Shown here in pieces: positions 1-8,970 of a stretch of 64,000 nt of DNA. The DNA comes from Actinomycetes bacterium (GTDB lineage: Bacteria > Bacillota > Sulfobacillia > Sulfobacillales > JAIMBI01), in contig JAIMBI010000011.1 in assembly GCA_023565505.1 (NCBI GenBank), forward strand, positions 22,433-86,432, written 5' to 3'. The translations under genes and the position numbers were made by a program. The stretch's first letter is position 1, and each line of letters opens with the position of its first letter. The notes beneath the pieces are model-generated. The model made no database searches. It had not been told where the DNA came from and was given only the letters and a program-made list of their open reading frames with translations.

Positions 1-494
1 GTCTGGAAGACATCGCCGCGCGGGTGGGTCTGTCCTCGGGGGCCTTGTACCGCTACATCGGGCGCAAGGAGGATCTGCTGCTTCTCATCCTGGACGACCT
101 GTTCAAGGCGTACGAGCGCGCGCTGGCGGTGGATCCCGGCGATTGTCTCCGCCGGCTCAAAGAGGCCATCAGCCGCTACTATACCGTGGTCCACACGGAG
201 CAGCGGAAGGTGTTGGTCGGCTACCGCGAGTCCAAGCACCTGCAGCCCACGGAGCGCGAGTGGGCGAAGCAGCGGGAGCTCGCGACGAACCTGGGGTTCC
301 AGCAGATCATCGCGGAGGGGATCGCTGCCGGGGTGTTCCGGGACGGCGATCCATCCGTTGCCGCCTTCAGCATCGTGATGGGTGCCCACATGTGGGCACT
401 CAAGAACTGGTACTTCCGGGAGCGGTGGACCATCGAGGCGTACATCGCCGCCCAGACGGATTTGCTCCTGGAGGGATTGGTCCGCCGTGCGTGA
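1..494 (+). CDS. TetR/AcrR-family transcriptional regulator, 5' end cut by window
   Basis: C-terminal part of a TetR-type DNA-binding repressor; the start lies before the window, so roughly the first 20-25 residues are missing. The frame opens inside the helix-turn-helix: LEDIAARVGLSSGALYRY followed by GRKEDLL is the classic TetR recognition helix with its Y-x-Y/F-x-x-K-E-x-L tail. The remaining ~130 residues are a helical ligand-binding domain of the kind seen in fatty-acid or steroid-type TetR regulators. It lies 5' of a flavoprotein gene on the same strand, with about 240 bases between them, so it may control the downstream catabolic island; its ligand cannot be told from sequence. The assignment to TetR is firm, the target inferred. 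Confidence 0.9.
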   Translation, partial: LEDIAARVGLSSGALYRYIGRKEDLLLLILDDLFKAYERALAVDPGDCLRRLKEAISRYYTVVHTEQRKVLVGYRESKHLQPTEREWAKQRELATNLGFQQIIAEGIAAGVFRDGDPSVAAFSIVMGAHMWALKNWYFRERWTIEAYIAAQTDLLLEGLVRRA

Positions 495-732
495 GCTGTC
501 GACCGGCAGCCGGGTCGCATGCGGTGGGTCGGCCGCGGACCTGGTCGGGGAGGTCCTCTTCTGGTCCCCTGTCGGTCGGCCAGTGGGTGGTGGACACGGG
601 CGGCGGTCCTGAGGGCCTTTCCGTCGCATCCGGTCGGTCGGGTTGGCCCCGCGGCATGTGCGGCCGCGGGCGGCCGGACATGCCGGATCGGCTCACCATC
701 GTGAACGCGTCGCCAAAGGGGGCGGCATCGCC

Positions 733-2133
733 GTGGGTGGGTTCGGCGCAACGGACGTGGTGGTCGCGGGGGGCGGGATGGCGGGCCTGTGCGCCGCCAT
801 TGCGGCCCTGGAAGCCGGCGCCCGCGTCCTCCTGGTGGAGAAGGGGACCCGCCTCGGCGGGTCGATGGCGTTGTCGGGCGGCATCGTCTGGACCTTCGAG
901 GACCGTCGCAGTCTGCACGCCTGGATCCCCGACGGCGATGCGACGCTCAAGGACCTCGTCTAGGAGGAATATCCGGCGGCGTTGGAGTGGCTTCGCGGGC
1001 TCGGCGTCTCGATCAGCGAGCCGCGTCCCTTCATGGCTTATGGACGCGGCCGGACGGTGGATCCGGCTGCGATGACGGCGACGCTGGGCAACCAAGTCGC
1101 CCGGCGCGGGGGGACCATCCACCTGCGCACGGCGCTCGTCGAGCTGCTGACGGACGAAGGCGGAGCCGTGGTCGGAGCCCGGGTGGGGGGGACGAACGGG
1201 CTCTGTCCCATCGCGGCGCGGGCCGTGATCCTGGCGACCGGCGGATTCCAGGGCAATCCGGATCTCTTGAGCCGCTACGGCATCCCGAACGGCGGCTCCC
1301 TCTACCTGCGCAGCAACCCGTGGAGCACCGGCGACGGCTTGCGGGCGGCGGACGCGGTCGGTGCCGCGTTGACCCCTTGGCTGGACAGTTTCTACGGTCA
1401 CGCCTTGCCGGCGCCGCCGGCCCGTTTCGGCCCGGACGACTTCTTCGCCCTGGCTCAGCGTTACGGGCCCGTGGCGGTCGCCCTGAATCTGGCGGGCGAG
1501 CGGTTCGTGGACGAGTCGGCGGGAACCGGCGAAGAGACCCTCAACTGGGCCGTGGCCCGCCAGCCGGGGGCGACGGCGGCCTATATCGTGGACGCGGCGA
1601 CGGCGCGACGGGCCTACTACGGATTTGTGCCTGAGGTCGCGATAGACCGGGCGGAGGCCAGCGGAGGGCCCGTGGTCCGGGCGGAGACTCTGGACGACCT
1701 GTGTACGGCCTTGGCGCGATGGGGCATCCCAGCGGGAACGGCCCGCCGGACCCTGGAGGGCTACAATCGGGCGCTCTTGGGCCATCCGGACGCCGACTTG
1801 CATCCCCCGCGGAAGGGGAACCGGTACCCGTTGGCGGAGCCGCCTTACACGGCCGTGCTGGTCCGCGCGGCAATCACCTTTACCGGCGGAGGCATCGCCG
1901 TGGATCCGCACATGAGGGTTCTCCGGCGGGCCACGAGCAGTTCCCTGCTGCCGACGGCGCAGGCAGCCGCCGGGGAGCTGGTCCGCCACGCCATTCCCGG
2001 CCTGTACGCGGCCGGTGCCGACATCGGCGGGATCAACACCTACGGCTACCTGGGGGGACTGGCCGCGGCCCTGGTGACCGGGCGGCGGGCCGGCCGGCAG
2101 GCGGCCGCGTGGGCCGGCGCGGCGGCCGGCTGA
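733..2133 (+). pseudogene. FAD-dependent oxidoreductase (fumarate reductase/ketosteroid dehydrogenase type), interrupted by in-frame TAG
   Basis: Flavoprotein of the FAD_binding_2 family. The N-terminal Rossmann fold reads [19 protein letters not shown], then [18 protein letters not shown]; the C-terminus carries GLYAAGADIGGINTYGYLGG, the usual FAD-site ending. A TAG codon at 961-963 interrupts the same frame: residues before it (LKDLV) and after it (EEYPAALEWLRGLGV) continue one another in family style, so a single C-to-T change of CAG (Gln) explains the stop. The likely start is GTG 733, about 10 bases after AAGGGGG. The TAG sits in TAGGAGGA, itself a good ribosome binding site, and TTG 982 could restart a 383-residue C-terminal piece lacking the dinucleotide fold. 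It is either a pseudogene, a sequence error, or a split gene. The substrate is unknown; the neighbours suggest catabolism of an organic acid or alcohol. Confidence 0.75.
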
Positions 2134-2202
2134 GCGGGCGGGGCGAGGGCCTCCGTCGGCCGGCGATTGTCCGGCGAGGTTTTGCGGCGAGGAGGGATCA
2201 CC

Positions 2203-3150
2203 ATGCGACCGATACAGCTCGGGGGCGTCATTCCGGCCAATCTCATGCCGTTTCGGGACGATTATGCCATCGACGAGGCCGCCTACCGACGCCACCTGGA
2301 ATGGCTGCTGGGGGTGGAGGGCGTGGGCGGCGTGACCTGCAACGGCCACGCCGCCGAGGTGGCGACCTTGTCGCGCGACGAGCGGCGGCGGGCGGTGGCC
2401 ATCGCCGTCGAGGTGGCCGCCCAGCGCGTGCCGGTCATCGCCGGCATCTATGCGGAAGGGGCCCGGGACGCGGTGGAGTTGGCGCGCGATGCCGCGCGGG
2501 AAGGGGCGGACGCCCTGTTGCTGTTTCCGCTGAACACGCTCGTCTTCGGCGGGACGGACGAGATGGTCTACCGGCACTTCGCCGCCGTCGCCGAGGCGGT
2601 CGACTTGCCCATCGTCCTGTTCCTGTACCCGGCCTGGACGCGGATGCAGTACGCCCCCGCCCTGCTGGAGCGCCTCCTGCACGAGATTCCCCACATCGTC
2701 GCGATTAAGGAATGGAGTCTGGACCTCAACGTCTATGAAAGGACGCTCGGTCTGGTGCGGAGCCTGACCCGTCCCGTCTCGCTGCTGTCGAGCTTCAGCA
2801 CGCATCTGCTGCCGAGCCTGCTCATCGGCGCCGACGGGATCCTGTCGGGGCACGGCAGTGTGGTCGCCGATCTGCACGCGAGCATCTGGCGGCATGTCCA
2901 GGCGGGGGAGTGGGACGCGGCGCGCCGGGTGTACGGGCGGCTGCAGGAGCTCACGCGAGCGGTCTACCGCGAACCCTTCGCCCAGATGTACGCCCGCATG
3001 AAGGCCCAACTGGTCATGTTGGGCCGACTGCCGCGGGCCGTCAGTCGCCCCCCGATCCTCCCCGTGGCGGCCGACGAGGAGCGATCCCTGCGGGAGGCTT
3101 TGGTGCGGGCCGGGCTCATGGAAGCGGTCGTCGCGCCGCACGCGCCCTGA
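2203..3150 (+). CDS. DapA-family lyase/aldolase, paralogue 1
   Basis: A 315-residue (beta/alpha)8-barrel of the dihydrodipicolinate synthase/N-acetylneuraminate lyase family. These enzymes bind a 2-oxo acid as a Schiff base and run aldol, retro-aldol or dehydration steps. The Schiff-base lysine is K169 in IVAIKEWS and the catalytic tyrosine sits in LFLYPAW. The usual GTTGE substrate loop reads NGHAAEVATLS here, so the carboxylate-binding residues differ and the substrate is unlikely to be that of true DapA. ATG 2203 is chosen because GGAGGG lies 7 bases upstream; an upstream in-frame GTG at 2167 has no such site. It is the first of two DapA-like genes flanking an iron alcohol dehydrogenase, pointing to an aldolase plus aldehyde-reduction route. 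Confidence 0.85.
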   Translation: MRPIQLGGVIPANLMPFRDDYAIDEAAYRRHLEWLLGVEGVGGVTCNGHAAEVATLSRDERRRAVAIAVEVAAQRVPVIAGIYAEGARDAVELARDAAREGADALLLFPLNTLVFGGTDEMVYRHFAAVAEAVDLPIVLFLYPAWTRMQYAPALLERLLHEIPHIVAIKEWSLDLNVYERTLGLVRSLTRPVSLLSSFSTHLLPSLLIGADGILSGHGSVVADLHASIWRHVQAGEWDAARRVYGRLQELTRAVYREPFAQMYARMKAQLVMLGRLPRAVSRPPILPVAADEERSLREALVRAGLMEAVVAPHAP

Positions 3151-3398
3151 CGAGGGACCGGAAGGGACCACAGACCGGCACCTCTGCGACAGCCGGGACG
3201 ACGCGGGCCGCAGCGGGGGATCCCGCCGCGGGGACTCCGAGCGTCGGGCAAGGGCGCCCGACCCGCCTGCGGAATCCGGTCGGGAGGGGCGACCGGGGTC
3301 CGCCGTCCACCGGGCTTCACGGGACGCCGGGCGTGGGCCCCGATGGGCTCGGCCAGGGCACGGTCCGGGGTTCTAACGCGCTAGAGGGGAGCAGCACG

Positions 3399-4541
3399 AT
3401 GAAACCGATGGATTTCGACTTGCCGACCCGTGTCGTCTTCGGTGCCGGCCGACTGCGCGACCTCGGCGCCGTCCTGGACCCGTTCGACGGGCGCCGCGTG
3501 TTCGTCGTGACGGACAAGGCCATCGCGCGGACGGGATTGGTGCAGGAGCTGACGGACCTGTTGGCCCGGGCCGGGCGGGAGGCCGTGGTGTTCGACGAGG
3601 TCGAGCCGGAGCCGACGCTCGCGCTGGTGGATCGGGCGGCGGACCTCCGGGCGGCCGCGCAGGCGGACACCATCGTGGCCCTGGGCGGCGGCAGCGTCAT
3701 AGACGTGGCCAAGGGCGTGGCCCTGCTCGGCCGGAATCCGGGTCGGATCGCCGACTACGTCGGGGCGGGCCGTGTGGCGCACGACCCCCTGCCGCTGGTG
3801 GCCGTGCCGACGACGGCCGGGACGGGGAGCGAGGTGTCCATGGCCGCCGTGCTCGCGGACGGGGCGTCGCACCTGAAGAAACCCATCCACAGCCCGCGGA
3901 TCCGGCCCCGGGTGGCCCTGCTCGACCCGCTCGTGCTCCGCCATCTGCCGCGGCACGTGGCCATCGACGCGGGGATGGACGCCCTCACGCATTTGATCGA
4001 AGGCTACGTGTCACGCGGTGCGACGCCGTTCACCGACACCTTGGCCCTGGACGGCATCCGCCGGATCGGGCGCTATCTCCTGCCCTTCGTGGCCGACCGG
4101 TCCCATGTCGAAGCCGCGGGCCAGATGCAGTACGCCGCGCTCCTGGGCGGGATCGTGCTGACCCATGCCCGGACCGGCCTCGCGCATACGTTGACCCGGC
4201 CCCTCGGGGGTCGGCTGCCGCACGGGCGGGCCAACGCCATCGTGCTCCCGTCCGTGATGGAGTACAACCTCAGCGCCGCCCCGGAGAAGTTCCGCGCCAT
4301 CGCCGTCGCCCTGGGGGAGTCCGTGGAAGGCGGGACGCTGGCGGGGGCCCGGCGGGCGATCGAAGCGGTCCGGCAACTCTGCGCGGTGTTGGACATCCCG
4401 CGCTCGTTGTCCGAGGCCGGTGTGGTCCTCGACGATCCGGCGGCCCTGGCCGAGGCGGCCTACGCCCAGGATTTGTCCAAGCTGAATCCCCGGACGTTCA
4501 CCGTCGAAGATATCCGGCGTCTGTACGAACAGGTCGCCTAA
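3399..4541 (+). CDS. Iron-containing alcohol dehydrogenase
   Basis: A 380-residue member of the group III Fe-ADH family, NAD(P)-dependent oxidoreductases for alcohols, aldehydes, hydroxy acids or maleylacetate-type substrates. The dinucleotide-binding GGGSVIDVAKGVAL, the PTTAGTGSEVS motif and the metal-site segment DAGMDALTHLIEGY (Asp and His ligands) are present, with later histidines in GLAHTL and LPHGRANAIVLP. Length is normal for the family. ATG 3399 follows AGAGGGGA by 9 bases. A 248-base gap upstream holds no recognisable gene, and a short gap follows before a second DapA-like gene. It probably reduces or oxidises the aldehyde made or used by the flanking aldolase-like enzymes; the exact substrate is not readable. 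Confidence 0.9.
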   Translation: MKPMDFDLPTRVVFGAGRLRDLGAVLDPFDGRRVFVVTDKAIARTGLVQELTDLLARAGREAVVFDEVEPEPTLALVDRAADLRAAAQADTIVALGGGSVIDVAKGVALLGRNPGRIADYVGAGRVAHDPLPLVAVPTTAGTGSEVSMAAVLADGASHLKKPIHSPRIRPRVALLDPLVLRHLPRHVAIDAGMDALTHLIEGYVSRGATPFTDTLALDGIRRIGRYLLPFVADRSHVEAAGQMQYAALLGGIVLTHARTGLAHTLTRPLGGRLPHGRANAIVLPSVMEYNLSAAPEKFRAIAVALGESVEGGTLAGARRAIEAVRQLCAVLDIPRSLSEAGVVLDDPAALAEAAYAQDLSKLNPRTFTVEDIRRLYEQVA

Positions 4542-4667
4542 GCCGGTTGGTCCCGCCCGCCGGCCGAGCGCCGCGGCGGGTGCCGGCGCGGCGTCGGGCG
4601 AGGGGCCTCGCGGTGCGGAGGCCGTGTGGGCGGCGGGCAAGCAGGCAGGCGGAAGGGAGCGACAAGT

Positions 4668-5573
4668 GTGGCGGAGCGTGCTGCGAACCGCGAAGTGGGA
4701 CTCATCGTCCCGGTGTTGACGGCCTTCGACGCCGACGGCGGGTTGGATTGGGCCGCTATGGCCGAGGAGGTCGAATACCTGGTCGAGGTCGTGCGCCCGA
4801 CGATGATCGCGCTGGCCGCGGTGGAAGTGTCGGAGTACCAATACCTGACGGAAGCCGAGCGCGGCGAGCTCATCCGCCGTCTCGCCCGGTACGTCGACGG
4901 GCGGGTGCCCGTGCTGGTGGGGATCTCGCACCCCGCCCCGCGTGTGGCCCGGACCTGGGCGGACCTGGCCGCGTCGGTCGGCGCGTCGGGCGTGCAGCTC
5001 CTGTTGCCCCGCCGGGCGTCCGGCGGCAACCCGTCCCTCCGCGAGCTGGTGGACTATGTGCGTCAAGTGGCCGCCGGCCTGTCCCTGCCGCTGTTCCTCT
5101 ATCACAATCCGGGGCCGGGTACCGAGGTCGGCCCCGAAGCCCTGGCGGAGTTGGCCCGAATCGAAGGCGTGCGCGGAATCAAGGAGAGCTCGCGCAACCT
5201 CAGGCACATCGGATTGGCCTTGCGCCTGCTCCCGGATCACGTCGCCTACTTCACGACGATGGAGGTCATGACGGCCAGCCTAGTCCTGGGGGCCAAAGGC
5301 GTCACCATGCCGCCCCCGGCCGCCCTGGTCGGCCGCCGGTTGGCCGACGCCGTCGGACGGGGGGACTGGGAGGAGGCCCACCGGTTGCAGGCGGTGTTCG
5401 CCGAGTTCCCCGCCCGCTGGATGCACCACGGCCTGACGGCGGTCATGAAGGCGGCGATGGCGGTGGTGGGCGTCCCCATCGGGGACCCCTATCCGCCCTA
5501 CGCCCGGCTGAGTGCACCGGAACGGGAGGCGCTCGCCGCCTACCTGGCGGACCACCCGGCGTTCCGACCGTAG
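4668..5573 (+). CDS. DapA-family lyase/aldolase, paralogue 2
   Basis: A 301-residue barrel of the dihydrodipicolinate synthase family, clearly diverged from the copy 2.4 kb upstream. Schiff-base lysine K172 lies in VRGIKESSRN and the tyrosine in LFLYHNPGP. The substrate loop that is GTTGE in DapA reads AAVEVSEYQYLT, so it has lost the paired threonines and probably handles another 2-oxo acid. GTG 4668 is chosen over an upstream GTG at 4626 because GGAAGGGAG ends 8 bases before it. Two non-canonical DapA paralogues around one Fe-ADH suggest sequential or alternative aldol cleavages in one pathway. The Schiff-base chemistry is well supported; the substrate is unknown. Confidence 0.85.
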   Translation: MAERAANREVGLIVPVLTAFDADGGLDWAAMAEEVEYLVEVVRPTMIALAAVEVSEYQYLTEAERGELIRRLARYVDGRVPVLVGISHPAPRVARTWADLAASVGASGVQLLLPRRASGGNPSLRELVDYVRQVAAGLSLPLFLYHNPGPGTEVGPEALAELARIEGVRGIKESSRNLRHIGLALRLLPDHVAYFTTMEVMTASLVLGAKGVTMPPPAALVGRRLADAVGRGDWEEAHRLQAVFAEFPARWMHHGLTAVMKAAMAVVGVPIGDPYPPYARLSAPEREALAAYLADHPAFRP

Positions 5574-5768
5574 GCGGAGCCGGTCCGCCGGCGGCCGGGC
5601 GAACAGCCGGCGCTCCGGACCAGGCCGAGCCGGGGGACCGGGGTGGGGAACCTCAAGGCCGACGGCCGGGGCGGGGACCCGACCTGCCCCGGCAGGAGGC
5701 CGGGCGCGAGACGGCGAACCCCGGTCGTGCGGGACGATGCGCGGTCGGAAAGGAGTGGGTTCCCCCAG

Positions 5769-6728
5769 ATGTTGCGCTGCGCGATCCTCGACGACTACCA
5801 GCGGGTCGCCCTTTCCATGGCCGACTGGACGCGCCTGGCGGGCCGGGTCGACGTGACCGTCTTCCACGAGCACTTCGGCAGCGAGGACGAGCTGGTCGAC
5901 GCGCTCCAGCCGTTCGCGATCGTGGTGGCGATGCGGGAGCGGACCGCGTTTCCGGCCGCCGTGTTGGAGCGGCTGCCCCACCTGCGCCTTCTGGTGACCA
6001 CGGGCATGCGGAACGCGGCCATCGACGTGGAGGCCGCCCGGCGGCGCGGCATCGTGGTCGCGGGGACGCGCGGCCGTTCCGAGCACACGGTCGAGTTGAC
6101 GTGGGCCCTCATCCTCGCCTGGGCCCGCCACATCGTTCGGGAGAACGAGGCGTTTAGGACCGGCGGGCCGTGGCAGCAGACCGTCGGGGTGGACCTTCAC
6201 GGGAAGCGCCTGGGCATCGTGGGGCTCGGGCGCATCGGCAGCCGGGTGGCGCGGGTGGGACTCGCCTTCGGGATGGACGTGGTGGCCTGGAGTCCTCATC
6301 TGACGCCGGAGCGGGCGGCCGAGGCCGGGGTGCGGCCGGTCGCCAAGGACGAACTGTTCGCGACCAGCGACTTCGTGACCATCCACCTGGTGCTCGGACC
6401 CACGACCCGCGGCCTCGTCGGCGCGGCGGACCTGCGCCGGATGCGGCCGACCGCCTTCCTGGTCAACACCTCCCGGGGGCCCATCGTCGACAGCGCCGCC
6501 CTCGTCCGGGCGCTCCGGGAGGGGTGGATCGCCGGCGCGGGACTGGATGTCTACGACGTCGAACCCTTGCCCCGCGACCACGTTCTGAGGACCTTGCCCA
6601 ACGTCCTGGGCACGCCCCACCTGGGGTACGTGACGGAGGCGACGTACCGCCAGTTCTACGGCGACGTGGTGGAGGACATCGAGGCCTTCCTGGAGGGCCG
6701 GCCCATCCGCCTGGTCCCCGCCGACTAG
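5769..6728 (+). CDS. D-2-hydroxyacid dehydrogenase, NAD-binding
   Basis: A 319-residue D-isomer-specific 2-hydroxyacid dehydrogenase of the phosphoglycerate/glyoxylate reductase family, interconverting 2-oxo and D-2-hydroxy acids with NAD(P)H. It shows the NAD fold GIVGLGRIGSRVARVGLAF and the catalytic triad: Arg in LVNTSRGPIVD, Glu in LDVYDVEPLP and His in GTPHLGYVT. The short N-terminal catalytic segment (MLRCAILDDYQ) is of the kind found in hydroxypyruvate-reductase-like members. ATG 5769 is the family-consistent start although AAGGAG lies about 14 bases upstream, a long spacing. It is last in the same-strand catabolic island and would reduce a 2-oxo acid released by the DapA-like enzymes (inference). 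Confidence 0.9.
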   Translation: MLRCAILDDYQRVALSMADWTRLAGRVDVTVFHEHFGSEDELVDALQPFAIVVAMRERTAFPAAVLERLPHLRLLVTTGMRNAAIDVEAARRRGIVVAGTRGRSEHTVELTWALILAWARHIVRENEAFRTGGPWQQTVGVDLHGKRLGIVGLGRIGSRVARVGLAFGMDVVAWSPHLTPERAAEAGVRPVAKDELFATSDFVTIHLVLGPTTRGLVGAADLRRMRPTAFLVNTSRGPIVDSAALVRALREGWIAGAGLDVYDVEPLPRDHVLRTLPNVLGTPHLGYVTEATYRQFYGDVVEDIEAFLEGRPIRLVPAD

Positions 6729-6798
6729 CCGTGCCCCGGCCTGGGGCCTTGCGCCCGCCCGCGGCCGTCTCGTCCTCTCCGCGTGGACGCCTCTGGGG

Positions 6799-7833
6799 CT
6801 AGCGGGAAGGACGGGCGATGCCGTCGCCCGCGGGCCGCGGGGGCGGTGGGGCGGTGGCCTCCACGAACGCCAGGACTTCGTCCGCCAGGGCTTCCGGGAC
6901 GTCCGCGGTGAGGCTGTGCCACGCGTCCGGGAACTCCCGCAGCCGGACGGGCACCGTGACGGCCCCGAGCACGGCCCGCGTCGCGGCGTTGTCGACCACG
7001 CGGTCCTGGCCGGCGAGCAGGACGCACAGCGGGCAGGTGATGTCCGCCGCCGCCGGGAGGGCCGCCTCCTGGGCGGCCAGGAGCTCCGCCAGGAATTTCA
7101 GGGTGTAGCGTCGGTTCACGAGGGGGTCGGTGTCCACGAGGCGGGGCAGGCCCGGCCACTGGGCGACGCCGGCCACCCCCATGGGACGGAGAGGCCGCAG
7201 GAGCGGGAGGAACCGGGCGGCCTGGGTGATGAGCCGCCGCTGCCGGGGACTGAGGGACGCCTTGAGAGCGAAGGCCGGCGAACTCAAGACGAGGCCGCCG
7301 AGCCCGCCTGCGCCTGTGGCCGCGGCCAGGAAGGCGACGAGGCCCCCGAAGCTCTCCCCGCCCAGGTAGAGCGGCAGATCCGGCCAGGTCCGGCGGAAGG
7401 CCGCGACCACCCGGGTCAGGTCGGCCGTATAGGTCGGATAACGTCCCACGGTGCCCCGGGTGCCCCCCGAGCGGCCGTGCCCGCGGAGGTCGGGGAGCCA
7501 GACCGCGATCCCCCGCTGCGCGAGGGTGAGGCCCCACGCCAGGTAGTATTCGGAATGGACGAGCGACCCGTGGAGGAAGATGAGGCCCGCCCGGGGCCTC
7601 CGGGCTTCCAGGCGCCGGACGAAGAGCGCGAGACCGCCGGGGTCCCCGGTGGGGACGAAGTCGGCCGTCAGGTCGACGGGGTGGGCTTCGCGGGTCATGG
7701 GCACGCGCAGAGCGGACCCGGACTCCGACGGCTCGCCGGGACCGGCTTGTCGGGCCGGGGCGGGGGCGCGCCGCGGTCCTCGGGTCGCAGTCGCGGCGGG
7801 CAGGTCGTCGTGGCGGTCACCGTCCTCTGTCAT
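6799..7833 (-). CDS. Alpha/beta hydrolase, monoacylglycerol-lipase-like (serine hydrolase)
   Basis: Serine hydrolase of the alpha/beta fold, close to the Hydrolase_4 (lysophospholipase/monoacylglycerol lipase) group. The oxyanion segment LIFLHGSLVHSEYYL, nucleophile elbow GGESFGG, acid residue in LLAGQDRVVD and histidine in FPDAWHSLTAD give a full triad. No signal peptide is evident, so it is probably cytoplasmic. The start is uncertain: ATG at 7833 follows GGTGG by 10 bases but leaves about 45 Pro/Arg/Ala-rich residues before the fold; ATG at 7698 begins just before the conserved domain but has no ribosome binding site. It is transcribed away from the divergent gene at 7983 and converges on the hydroxyacid dehydrogenase. 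The natural ester is unknown. Confidence 0.85.
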   Translation of the reverse strand: MTEDGDRHDDLPAATATRGPRRAPAPARQAGPGEPSESGSALRVPMTREAHPVDLTADFVPTGDPGGLALFVRRLEARRPRAGLIFLHGSLVHSEYYLAWGLTLAQRGIAVWLPDLRGHGRSGGTRGTVGRYPTYTADLTRVVAAFRRTWPDLPLYLGGESFGGLVAFLAAATGAGGLGGLVLSSPAFALKASLSPRQRRLITQAARFLPLLRPLRPMGVAGVAQWPGLPRLVDTDPLVNRRYTLKFLAELLAAQEAALPAAADITCPLCVLLAGQDRVVDNAATRAVLGAVTVPVRLREFPDAWHSLTADVPEALADEVLAFVEATAPPPPRPAGDGIARPSR

Positions 7834-7982
7834 CGCTGTCTCGCCACCGATTCCAGGATTTCGCCCTTCCCCCGCGTTCATCCTGCTGCCCGTCCGCCTG
7901 CGGTCGGCGGGGGACCCCGGTTCGGGGGAGGAGTGAAAAACGACGCGGGCCACCGGGTCCGACCGTCGAGGAGGGAGAGCCG

Positions 7983-8675
7983 ATGTCGTTCGAGGGACGG
8001 GGCGCCCTGGCCATCTGGTGCGACATTCCCGCGCGCTACGAGGCGGCCTTCAACGCCTGGTACACGCACGAACACGTGCCGGAACGCGTGGCCGTGCCGG
8101 GGTTCCGTCGGGCCCGGCGCTACGTGGCCGCCGGCCGCCATGCCAGCCAGAAGTACTTCACGCTGTACGAAGTGGATTCTCCGGCTGTCCTGGCTTCCGC
8201 GCCCTACTTGGAGCGGCTGGAGCGTCCCACCGAGGCCACGCGGCGCATGGTGGCCCGCTTCGAGCGCAACGTGCGGGCCGTCTTCCGCGTCGCGGGCAGC
8301 TGGGGCCGGGGCGTCGGCGGATGGCTCCTGACGGCGGCCGTGACCGGCGTGGGCGGCGGAGACCCGCCCGACCGGACCGCCGACGCCGCGGGGCTGCTCG
8401 GATGGGACGAGGTCGTGGGGGTCCATCTGCTCGAGGCGGACCCGGAGACGGCCCGGGCCAAGGACCGGACGGCCGAGGGGCGGATTGCGGCCGGCGAGGC
8501 GAGCGCCCCGTCCTGGGTCCTGCTCGTGGAGACGGCCTCCGGTGCGGCCCTTCCCCGGCTGGAGCAGGCCTTGGCCGAAGGACGCCTCCCCTGGCGCCTG
8601 CCGACTCCGGCCGGCCCGGCCGTGGGCCGTTACCGGCTGATGTACCTGCTCCAACCCGACGGCACGTCGGGCTGA
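7983..8675 (+). CDS. Conserved hypothetical, two dimeric alpha/beta-barrel (EthD/DUF4286-like) domains
   Basis: A 230-residue soluble protein of unknown function. The first ~100 residues (AIWCDIPARYEAAFNAWYT, then HEHVPERVAVPGFRRARRYV) fit the ferredoxin-like dimeric barrel group that includes EthD and DUF4286, where a W-Y/H-x-x-E-H-x-P-E-R stretch lines the barrel. The second half (LLGWDEVVGVHLLEADPETA) looks like a second such fold. These proteins bind or convert small hydrophobic or organic-acid ligands. ATG 7983 has GAGGAGGGAG just upstream. It ends at a strong hairpin and is followed by an MFS transporter on the same strand. No catalytic role can be claimed. Confidence 0.7.
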   Translation: MSFEGRGALAIWCDIPARYEAAFNAWYTHEHVPERVAVPGFRRARRYVAAGRHASQKYFTLYEVDSPAVLASAPYLERLERPTEATRRMVARFERNVRAVFRVAGSWGRGVGGWLLTAAVTGVGGGDPPDRTADAAGLLGWDEVVGVHLLEADPETARAKDRTAEGRIAAGEASAPSWVLLVETASGAALPRLEQALAEGRLPWRLPTPAGPAVGRYRLMYLLQPDGTSG

Positions 8676-8713
8676 GGCCCCGACCGGTCGTCCGGGTTCC
8701 GGTTGCTCGACGT

Positions 8714-8750
8714 TCGCGCGAGCCGCGTCGCCATGATGCGGCTCGCGCGA
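8714..8750 (+). terminator. Hairpin terminator after the barrel-protein gene
   Basis: Perfect 13-bp inverted repeat: TCGCGCGAGCCGC, an 11-base loop, then GCGGCTCGCGCGA, followed by CTGTTTGGGG with only a short T stretch. It lies 38 bases after the stop at 8675. The rest of the 295-base gap to the transporter holds no gene that I can see. Confidence 0.6.
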
Positions 8751-8970
8751 CTGTTTGGGGACGGATCCGGCCGACCCGCGGCGCGGGGACGGGGGAGCGC
8801 CGGCGACCTCGCGGACGGAGAGATTCCGTGGGACGAGACACGCGGGTTGGCGGACGGCAGGAAATCTCCCGCCGCGGCCGGTATCAGCAGACGACGTAAG
8901 GTGTCGCACAAGAGAGACAGATGGGTGAGTTCGGAATCGAAGGGGAATCGGTTTGTCGGGAGGTGACCCT

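Noticed and set aside
961..963. TAG read as pyrrolysine or other recoding signal
   Set aside because: No structure or pyl gene is seen, and the family has no such residue; a point change or error is simpler.
400..3171. 923-codon open frame on the minus strand
   Set aside because: It runs antisense to several clear genes, is Arg/Pro/Gly-rich with no domain pattern, and is the usual effect of high GC in the third codon position.
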